Assembly: GCA_030374805.1 (NCBI GenBank)
Contig: JARGSG010000214.1
Coordinates: 186,001-250,000, forward strand
Reading direction: 5' to 3'
From: Gracilaria gracilis
Lineage: Eukaryota > Rhodophyta > Florideophyceae > Gracilariales > Gracilariaceae
DNA length: 64,000 nt
Under the pieces are notes generated by a model. It made no database searches and was not told where the DNA came from. It saw only the letters and a list, made by a program, of their open reading frames with translations. Below are positions 12,000-21,800 of this stretch, in pieces; the stretch's first letter is position 1; each line of letters starts with the position of its first letter. The position numbers and the translations under genes are program-made.

Positions 12000-13080
12000 T
12001 GCGCAATGTTGGCAGTATGTAGTTGTTTTCGGTTTTGTTGGCATTGATGAGGTCGATGACACTACGTGGGAGCATCTAGTCTCGATCTTCAACACTTTCT
12101 GTTATGACAAAAGCAGCCATAACTGGTGAAGTTGGTTTATGGTCATGAACGTAGTAGGACGACTGGGGGTTTTGGTTTTTTTATAGAGGTATTGCACTGG
12201 CTTTGGCGCTTAATCTCAACACGAACTACGGAGGGAGATTGGGAAGAAAGATGGTATCTGCCACTAACATTGCGGAAGGTGTTGCAGCTCCTACACCAAG
12301 ATTAGCTGTCTCAAAGAGTTCTAGCCAATGTTTTTGCTGCTTTTGCCATAAATTTGAAGCGCTGTCTACTCTGTACCAAGACCCTGAAGCGTTGACATTG
12401 GGCACCATAGCGGAAGAACGGGGACGGCAGAACCCGTGCAGGACTTCGTTTTCACGCCCGAAGAGGGCTTTTTGGGGAAAGCGCTTAAAATTATGTATCC
12501 TACATTGCGGCACATTTCTCGACATTGGGGCAGGCTGCGTTACACTGGTCTAACACGGTAATGTCTTCGGACTAATATTTTATCTCTCAGGTGTCTGATT
12601 ACCATTTTTTGGATAGTTATATCGTTTTTGTATAGATTTCTGCAATGTGGGCTTTACCGACTGTTGAAACTACCCAGTACATGTCGCATGACCCGTCAAA
12701 TGCTTTTTTTTGGATCCCCTTCCTCCTTTCCCCAGGCTTCGTAGACACGTTACACTTTTACTTCTCCAAATCTTTCCTACTTGGACTACGTTATCTTTTT
12801 CTGCCGCTGTAGGCATATGCCGAACCGTAGCCGGCTTTACACCCACAGTATCTGTGGGACGGAGGGCTCTGTGACAGAGTTACCCCATACGAGGGCAAAG
12901 ACTTAAAACGCCTTAAAGTGTCGATTCCCAGCTTTGGGTTTTGCGCTACAGCTTGGAATAATTTCACGGCCGGATACAAGCACGTGTTACGTTGAAGGAG
13001 ACCATGTCGAATTGGTGAAGCATTTTTGGAGTATGTCTATTAAATCAAGGACTACCATTACGCGAACTGAACAGTGAGGC
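12000..13080. other. no gene recognised
   Basis: Short frames only. The stretch upstream (in the minus sense) of the pogo copy 2 gene may be the 5' part of that element, but I see no terminal repeat. Confidence 0.35.
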
Positions 13081-13114
13081 TTTATTGTCCGATTTCTTGT
13101 CTTCTCAGACCACC

Positions 13115-13339
13115 ATGTTTGTAACGCCTGTATTTAAGTTTGTAAAACTAAGCGACGAACGACCAATAGACGTTCGCTGGAAAAGACTTGAAAAGGCTGA
13201 AAACACCTCGAAGCTTATAACAAAGATCGACAAGAATATTACCAGTTCGCTGAAGAAATTACTTCGTCGCAAAAACCTAACCCCCAATATGGCTCGAATA
13301 GCAGAAACTGCGCTTGGGCTTCGAAGGAGAGGAGAATAG
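13115..13339 (+). CDS. hypothetical basic 74-residue protein
   Basis: An ATG in the context ACCACCATGTTT opens a 74-codon frame. The product is basic and probably helical (RWKRLEKAENTSKLITKIDK, then LKKLLRRKNL). I recognise no family. It could be a small gene, the tail exon of a longer one, or chance. An antisense frame of similar length exists. Confidence 0.25.
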   Translation: MFVTPVFKFVKLSDERPIDVRWKRLEKAENTSKLITKIDKNITSSLKKLLRRKNLTPNMARIAETALGLRRRGE

Positions 13340-13960
13340 TGGATAAGGCATTCACTTGAGCACTGTAGTAGAAATATACATCTACTTCAGCACACAGAGT
13401 TCCATCAAAGATAGCTGCTGCATTCACGCTCGCTTGGCATCATATCCTAGGTAGACTACGATAGTAGTTTTCTAAACCAAAAAAACAGTGGTAGTGGTGT
13501 AAATATGACCCCACATCTTTGCCGCTTCAGTAAAACTCAGAGGCATCAAATCTCAACACTCTCACCACCCTTTTGCGCATTGCAACCGACAAGGGCACAA
13601 TACGACTCAGCCCCACACCGTCGTTAGGGAATACCATACTACTACAAAATGTTACCCCACACATTTCCATTTGTCTGAAAGTGCTCCTCTAATTCTTAAT
13701 TGAGCCATTTAAAGAATGTATTTTAAGAGATTTTCTTATTAGTTACAATTGTTATGCTAAGGCTGCTCGAACATACATTGCACTCTAAGCACTTTCTTCA
13801 TCCCTCACTCGCCAAGCGCGGCGGTTTCAGTACAGGGCAATTTCCTAGAGCTTTGGACCTGAGCAACAAGTCTTTGCGGCAAAGCACTAAGACCGAGGAA
13901 ATTAAGCTATTCACTGGGCAGTTCTAGATGCGGAGTTATCTTCGGAGTTGTAGATTCAAA
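13340..13960. other. no gene recognised
   Basis: AT-rich intergenic sequence without a credible frame or repeat. Confidence 0.4.
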
Positions 13961-13962
13961 TT

Positions 13963-14797
13963 TTAAACTTTCTTGGACGGAGTGGTACTGGAACCCGCCA
14001 TAGGGGTATGGTCGACGACAATGTGTACTTCCAAATGGGATTTTTGCTTGTACTTCTGACCGCAGTGATCACATTGAAAATCTCCTACTTTGTCATGAAG
14101 TTCCATTATATGCTGACTCAAAATTCGTGCCTCAGAGAACTGCTGTTTGCAAGTATCGCACGCTGAGAAATTAGTTCCGCACATAACAAAAGAGCACATT
14201 AACGTTAAAATCAGTCTTGGTTCAGGTTCAGGTTCTCCAAATCAAGGGAAAACTCATTTGGAGAGCTTCACTTACAGAGAGGTATCAATCTTGGTTTTCC
14301 CTCGTGAATAGTTCGAAAACTTTTTTCCGTTTTAGTTGATTTTATGGGGTTTTGAGCATGAGGGTTGAAATGAAAATATGTAGAATTTCTTCTGTTAGTT
14401 AATCTGCATCCGATGTTAAGGCCTCGGTAACCATTAGTAAGGATGTTCGACATACTGTCTTCTAAAATAAGAGGCTCTCTTAAAGGTTAAAAAACAGACT
14501 GGACATTCACTTGGAAGGTTGCTATGGGCGTTTCTGTTGTGCTTGATTTTGTTCAAGATGTTTCATACCGAGAAAAACGTTCTCTGTCAGTCCTTTTCAA
14601 AAGTGCTAATGTCAAAAGCGGCAAAGTAGAAGTTTATAGCTTACCTTTCCGAGCTCATATTCGTAATTAAATCTCAAGCCACACTTCCGACAAATTACTT
14701 GGTTTCCTATTTTCAAGGATTTCCGTTCTGAATGGCCCTCTGAGTTTACTTCTCCATCGGGCGAGCGGCGCTTACGGCTGCTTTTTTGTGAATCCAT
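13963..14797 (-). CDS. C2H2 zinc-finger protein gene, apparently spliced, possibly degraded
   Basis: The first exon would run from the ATG at 14797 to 14645. It codes for a basic leader (SSRKRRSPDGE) and the first half of a zinc finger, VICRKCGLRFNYEYELGK. It ends at GGAAAG followed by GTAAGC, a textbook 5' splice site. At about 14510-14460 another frame gives SECPVCFLTFKRASYF, a second finger. A final exon begins after the acceptor-like CTAATTTCTCAG near 14165 and codes for two fingers, CDTCKQQFSEARILSQHIMELH and CDHCGQKYKQKSHLEVHIVVDH, ending at 13963. The product would be a nuclear nucleic-acid-binding protein with about four fingers. The middle exon has an in-frame stop just upstream of it and no clear acceptor, so the gene may be a relic. 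The individual fingers are convincing; the exon structure is inferred. Confidence 0.5.
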
Positions 14798-14799
14798 AT

Positions 14800-17700
14800 C
14801 TAAATAGCCAAGCGCTGTAGAAGGGAAACACAGAGTTTGTTAAGGGAAGCCATGATTTTGTTGTCGAGAATATGTTTATATACTCTACAAGAATGAATTC
14901 AGCACCAAAAAGGTTTGCAGAGCATTCCATAGCCACCACCCGTGGAAGTATAGAATTGTACTGTCTGTTCCGTTGGAAACTTGAAGAAATGAACCTACGA
15001 TACTTCCCTGTCGGTCAGTGACCGATAATCCTTGCGTGCAGTGAGTATTCATTCCACCTATGGAAACTGTCAGTTCAGTGAATTGATTTCCATACTATCT
15101 CAACACTGTTTCCAATCGTCGTTCAATGACTGCTATTTTTCCTTTCGTTTCATCTAGTGGGGATTAGTTAACTGCATTGCGTAAATTGTGTTCCAAAAGC
15201 AAAACAATCGTCTAATTACCGAAGTTCTGTACCCAGGGGAAGAGAATAGTCGCTCAAGCGGAGTTGGGACCAGAAGGCGGTGGTGGTGACACAACCACTT
15301 TGGACGCCGTAAGAAAATGGAGCGGCTGGGATGAGACAGCGGTTTAGAAGGAGCGGCGCAACAGCGACGGTAATACAGAGGGGGTCGGCTGTGCCACAGC
15401 GACCTTGGTGGGTATCGGACGGCAGTGTAGCGGGAGTAAGTCGGCGGTGATAAAGGTATTGGAGGAAATCTAACGGAGGGGCTACAGCGGGGAAACAACG
15501 GCGAGGGGAAGTTGGGGCGGCCTGACGCGTGGCGGAGAAGCGACGGCCTTTGGAGGAGGTGGACACCCTGCCGTTCCACGGCAGGGTGTTGGGGCGGTGA
15601 CAGAGCGCCGCAGAGGAGGTGGCCATTCTTTCTCATTGATTAATATTCGTTAAAATTTCGGGTTTTGTTTTTGTCCATTTCGAGCATTACATTGGTAGCC
15701 TTTCCCTATTTACTCCCTATTTGCTGGGATAAAAAATGCAGAGCATTTCCTATTATCCGTATTGAATGGTAATTCTGGTTCTTAAAATAAAAATTCTGGA
15801 AGCAAGATCTTTTTCTTTCTAAATAACCTTAGTACAGCAAAACGGTAGTTTTTGGAGTCAGTCAGCACGCAAGACAAGTGATCTGTTGCACGAAACAGCA
15901 GGAGCAGGTAAGAATCTTGTACACGTACAGCTTTCAGTCAGCGAGGTTGGCTCGTAACGCTGATTACAGTGCACTCTCACAACGCTTAATTCGGACTTGC
16001 GCGGCGGTAAGATCACTTTTTTTCTGCTGCCGTCAGCCTTACCAGTACTGCCAAGTGACAACTGTCAGGCGTTCTGACTGAATGAGTGCCAAAATTGCGA
16101 GGCGAAAATAGACCAAATTGGTCTATTGTGATCCACTTCGGCGTCACCCGCGTGGAACGTTCGCTGCCCCGGCGGACCAGTGAGGGACAGAGACGCGCTC
16201 CCTGACAAGCTCCGCTTCGAGAGTCCATTTAACCTTACTAGCAGTTTGGCCACGGGCGATCCCCTCGTTCTTCCTCCGCAAATATCCGTTGGCTCCATGA
16301 TCGGCTCTGTTCGCCTTCACTCCGAGACGGAGTTCGATCCTACAGCGACGGTGCCAAACGTCTTTATCTCACGTGATATCCCGTGTCCACATAGCCATTA
16401 TAATTCTCTCAGGAGCGATGTATACAGCCATACATCTTCTAGGTCCCGAAAAGCTCTCGAATGGGTAATGATTTCTTCTCAAGCTCTGTTGGCACATAGC
16501 CAGAAACTGAAATTGTCTTGTTTCAAGCCACCGAATCGCGGTTTCTTTTATACCCAAAGCAACTTGGCGTCTAAAGTTATTTTGGTATAAACTGGCAAAT
16601 GTCATGTAGGCTTGTCAGGCAGTCCTTTCACTGTCGTAAGCAGTACTGGTGTACTCGGAGACATACTGGTATTCAATTTCATCAACCCACTATCTCGAGT
16701 CTCGAAAATGTACAAAAATCACTGTATATTATTAATCGTTAGCGAATTGGAATATGTGCACTCTTCTTCAAATTGATGTCTCAACACAAATAAAATCCTT
16801 GTATGTCGACGCCTTCAATTCCCATCTAGGCTGATTTCGTTTCATTCTCCCTTTACGAGTTCATGAGTACGCTCGCCTGGTAAACCACGTTCCGTGCCCC
16901 CACCATGCTATGGATCAGAACCAGTTCACGCAGTCAAGATAAACATGTTTCTTCACTAGTCTTGCGATACTGGGAGAGTTCTGGGTCCAGCTGACCAATG
17001 TACGGAAAATTCGCTTGTCCTGAGTAGAATTATTAGTTGCATATGATATTCTCGAGCCTTTAATACCCAAAGCGTAATTCGCCAATCCCAGAAGTACTTG
17101 ATGCAACAAATTGCTTTCTAGTGTTGGCATGTAGCTCACATTTCCCCTTTCTTCAGTTCTGCAGTACGTATCATGATGCGAGGTCGGATTAGGGAGCGGC
17201 TTTCAGAATCATCAACTTCTAAGCACAAATGATTACCAATCATCCATTCCATCAACTATTTATATGAAGGCGTTCAGTTCTGAGTGCATGTAAGTATCCA
17301 ATAAAACATTGTTTCTCTTGAGATATGCTTCGCTTGACGGAAGCAGACCTGTGCATTTGCTGCGGAATGAAAACCATTCGTCGTGGCCATTAAAAACTGG
17401 TTGTAATCAACATGACAACCACATGCCAGCCAACGTGTGAGGACTTTGCAATATGAGCATCTCTGTTTCCGAGTAGTGGAAGACATGGTTTCAGGACATT
17501 ACCCAAAGAAACGATATTCTTGGTCGACTGGCCACAAGCAAATGTATGTGTTGACCCACAGTGCAACGGAGAAGAGCAGTTTCATAATGTTTAAACGTCT
17601 TGAGGTTCAAATAGGGCATGGCTTTGTGGTTTTGGGCTGTTCCCTGATGGATATAATTGTTGCAAGAGATAATTATCTAGTTGTGCGTTTCAGTTGACCA

Positions 17701-18650
17701 CAGAAAAGAACCACTCTGATGGCAGTGGCAGACTACGAAGACCGGTGGAAGAAAATGAGCTAATGACACTGTGATCGTTTTAAGTAAGATGTGACATGTG
17801 TGCCGGTTCATTCCATGATGGAAAACTGACCAGGCACAGTGAATTTTGGTGATAACGAGAGACTTTAGCTTTGGCTCGAGGAAAGAAGCGGCGCTGATTG
17901 ACAGATCCTCAAACCTAAATAAAAAGTGGAAGAATGGCTTTTGCAATAATGAGTGCCGAATTCAGCGAGGCCGTTCTCTGGGATACAGCAAACATGGGAC
18001 CACACTTGAAGCATGTGAAGGAGCGTTATGGCGGCATCAGCCGTGGAGTGGGGGGCGGTGCGCAACAAAATGGCGCCCAATTGGTGTAAAGAGGGAGAAA
18101 ATGTTAACACCATTGACCTGATAGAAATGCTAAGTACCAACGGTATGCGTAGATATAAAATATCCTTATCGCCCCGGGCTCACCACAGTGAAGGAAAGAA
18201 GTGGTGATCCAAAGCAGTGGCGTCGCGCTCTTTGGAGATTGCCACGTATGTTTATAGAAGTTATCGGATGATCCTCCACCCCGACTGACACAACCGACAG
18301 CGCCGTGAATAGGCACGAAGTGTCTCGTTTCGAGGGCCTTCCACACACAAACTGACAAACGCATGCCCACCGTCCCGCCCAGCCCTCCTATGCCAAAGCG
18401 CCTCGCACACCCGCCAGACCAATCCCCCAGAACAGCGCTAAAGATCGCATTCCGTTTCGGACACGCACACATAGCCATGAATTGTGAGGGCTCCCGCTTT
18501 TCACTCTCCGTGGAAACGAATTCAAAGTTAGCACTACCTCAACGACTCGCTTCCCATACAAGCCTCATCTCCGCCTCGGCTACCCTCTTCCACGCTTCAC
18601 GCGTTCATGACTTGGTTTCCACAACCTATCTTCCGCTGTTCCCAAACTCC
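14800..18650. other. no gene recognised
   Basis: Scattered frames on both strands. At 15.2-15.6 kb two overlapping minus-strand frames exist only because the plus strand is GGA/GGC-rich. At 16.3-17.5 kb minus-strand frames include RCSYCKVLTRWLACGCH, a C-x2-C...C-x-C cluster of the kind seen at the end of some transposases, but the neighbourhood is too broken to name a family. The last few hundred bases must hold the promoter of the gene starting at 18807; I see no clear TATA box. Confidence 0.35.
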
Positions 18651-18806
18651 CTTTCCTAACTACCGACTAATGTGTCACTGCTAACAGAGCCAACTCATCG
18701 TGTGGCAAACCATCACATGATCCGTCCCGAGTGCAAACATCAACCATTGGAGCAATTCCCATTCACTGAGCACAACCGTCGCGAGACCCCATCACAGCGG
18801 CATACC

Positions 18807-21800
18807 ATGTTTAGAGTTGCCTTCCCAATAGATGGACACCTCCGCGTTGCGAGACGCGTTATCGTCATTTTCATTCTCCTGAGCGTTTTGCCGGTCTCGC
18901 ACGCATTGTCGTCTTCGTCCGAGCACTATCGATCTTTTTTTCCGCCTTCGGCTTCACGCTTCTTTCGGTCATCGGATTTACAACCAAACGATTTGTGTGA
19001 AGAGCCACACCGAATGCGTTCGCTGTTTCTTGAAAGACAAATCGAACAAGCTCCTACTTTCCTCTCCTCGTTCGCAGATCCTGAGGTAGTTGTCTCCCTC
19101 ATCAATGGCACTGCCGAGACCGAAATATTCTACATATTTGTCCCGGAACCCGGGTCCACTCTTACAGATTATAGCTTCGAGGCAAAGATGTCGGACACAA
19201 CTGTTTTCGACGCAGAGGACGTGTCGTTCTTCAGCGTGGAAGACAATTCGAGAGGCTTTCTCGCGTACAATGTAACAGCGCTCATTGATTTGAACAAGTG
19301 GACCGGTAAATCTGCTTTTGAGGTGCAAGCGGTAAACGTTTCTACATCAGAGATCGCAGCCACTTCGCAGTCCATAAGCATTATTGTAGTTGGAATAACA
19401 TTTTACAGGACTGAAGATGGGAATAGGACTATCTACGGTGGCGAGAACTTCCCGTTTGTTCTCTCGACGGAAGAGGTTGTCTCTAGTCAAGACCAGAACT
19501 TTGGAGTCTTCATACAATACTACGATGGAAGCTCAACCAATTCCTCCATAACGGTTCCCCTCACGGGTATACAAATGGAAGCAAGTGGGTCGAGGTCGAT
19601 TGTGACTCAGGGTGACTCGTGTTCTCCTGTGACAGGTGTTTATGATGGCTCTGACGTTCAACTCGCTCAACAATGTGGAATGGGCTTCTCCGTAAACGAT
19701 CTCGAGGGCGAATACGTTGGACCGCAATTCGGCGTCGACTTCAACAAGTATGCAAATGGATCTCTAATTACGCTTTTTGAGTGGGACGAGATCGTGCAGG
19801 GAAGTGACCTTGAAGCAGATGGGTATTCGACGTTTCTGAACATCTCTGTTGTTGGCGAAGTTCCACCAGTTGTGCAATACATAAGTCCACCTGGACCCTT
19901 CAGAAGCACTGGTGGAGATACTGCTGTGTTTACAATCGCGAACCTGCCGAATGACCTAGATTCCGCGCGGAGCTGGGCGTATTCCTTGTCCATCAATTTC
20001 ACCGAAGGCTCACAGGATGCAAACGTTGATGCGGGAACGATACAAGTGAACGACAATGGGACTGTTTCTATGCTCTTTACTCTACCAGCGGGCGTTGGAA
20101 CAGATCTACCATGGGTGCTTACCGCAACTAAACCCTCTGGTGAGGTACTTATTGGCATCGACCAGACAAGTCCTTCATACCTATTTTCATTTGTAATTAG
20201 TGCCGTCATCGACAGCATCACTCCTGTTTCGGGGCCCGAAGTGGGTGGGACAGAAGTTACGCTGGTAGGCGAGTTCCCGAATCACGACACATCATCATTG
20301 AACATTTTCTTCAATGGGGTTGTGATTGATTCTTCCTTAATCAGAAACACCAGTTTCTCGAGCATAACTTTCATGACTCCCCCAATGGCGAGCGGTGCCA
20401 ACTTTGAACAGATTATTACAGTGGAAGTTGGTGGCACAACATCCAATGGCGTGACGTTCACATACGAACCTGTCCTAAAGCTAGAGTCAATGACACCCTC
20501 GCACGGACCGGTCGCAGGGGGCACGCTGGTGACATTGTCGGGCCAGTTCAATGACTTCGACGCATCTGTGCAGAATTCCGGAATATATTTTGGTTCGACA
20601 AAGATTGACTCGTCTTTGATTCAAACCGCGAACTTGACCTCCATTACTTTCGTCACACCGGCGCAAGAAAGTGTAGGAGGAGCATCTGTTTTCGTCTACG
20701 ACGTCACGATTCATGTTGAGGGTACGGTGTCAAACCCGCTTCAGTATTCTTATGATGCCCCTGTTCTCATCAGCACTATCACGCCCAATTCCGGCACGGA
20801 GGAAGGAGGAACGGTGGTGACACTCACCGGGCAATTCATTAACTTTGATGCCTCGTCTTCATCCATCTTCATTGGAGCTGTGGCCGTAGATGAAGCAGAC
20901 ATCGTTTCCTCCAGTGACAGCGAGCTACAATTCATAACTCCTCCACTCGCAGATGTTGGACAGTCGTATTCCCAGCCAGTGACTGTTACCATCGGTTCCC
21001 TGACATCTAACTCCGTAACTTTCATATATGAAGAGAGTAACGCCGGAGTCAGCATCACTACCTTCGGCGGAACTTTTGATTCTGATGGGCAGCAATATCT
21101 CCTTGGCTTGTGTAGCGATGGTCTTTTTCGGGCAGTTGTTTCATCAGGGTGGAGAGTGTTGAATCTGACGTACTCCTGGACTCTGATCGCGCCAGATGGA
21201 ACGACTGATGTTCTTTCGTCGTCCTCGATTACCACGAACTCCGACGCTCTGTTGGTTCCTTTCACTGTGTTCCAAACGCAGAACGAACAATACTCGCTCC
21301 AAGTTCAGGTGCAATCCGAATCAGTTTCTGCTCAAGCAACTCTTAATCTCGTACAACTGAACGCCCAAGCCATTAGCGTACGCATCATAGACCCGAGAGC
21401 AAGGTCTTTGTCCAATCCGAACGTATCCCTTACCATTCCGTCGATTATTGGGCTCCCCGGATGTTCAGATCCTTCCCTCGAAATCAATACAACGGCAATG
21501 ACCTTCGTATGGGAATATCGAAGCAGGTCCTATCTGTTCTCATATCTTAACACTACTGCACCACGAGAAGAAATAGGTCCTACTCTTCTTGGTCGGGAGT
21601 TTCATATTCCACAGTCGTCAATGGAATACGGATCTTTCCCTCTTTCCCTTCGTGCGTTCTTCACGGATCAACCAGAGATAAGCGCGTCTGATTCAACAAT
21701 TATTGTGATTCGTCCGGTGGAGCTCTTGGCTCAGATCAATGGGGGAGAGATTTCTCAGCTCGTTTCATCAGGTCAGGACTTCGTGATGACAGCGTCAGGA

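Noticed and set aside
15154-15636. Two overlapping minus-strand frames of 136-160 codons
   Set aside because: They exist because the opposite strand is GGA/GGC-rich; Pro/Ser/Arg low-complexity translation, no motif.
16369-17486. Minus-strand frames with a Cys cluster (RCSYCKVLTRWLACGCH), considered as a PiggyBac-type transposase end
   Set aside because: The cluster spacing is only loosely similar and no catalytic block could be found in the surrounding frames.
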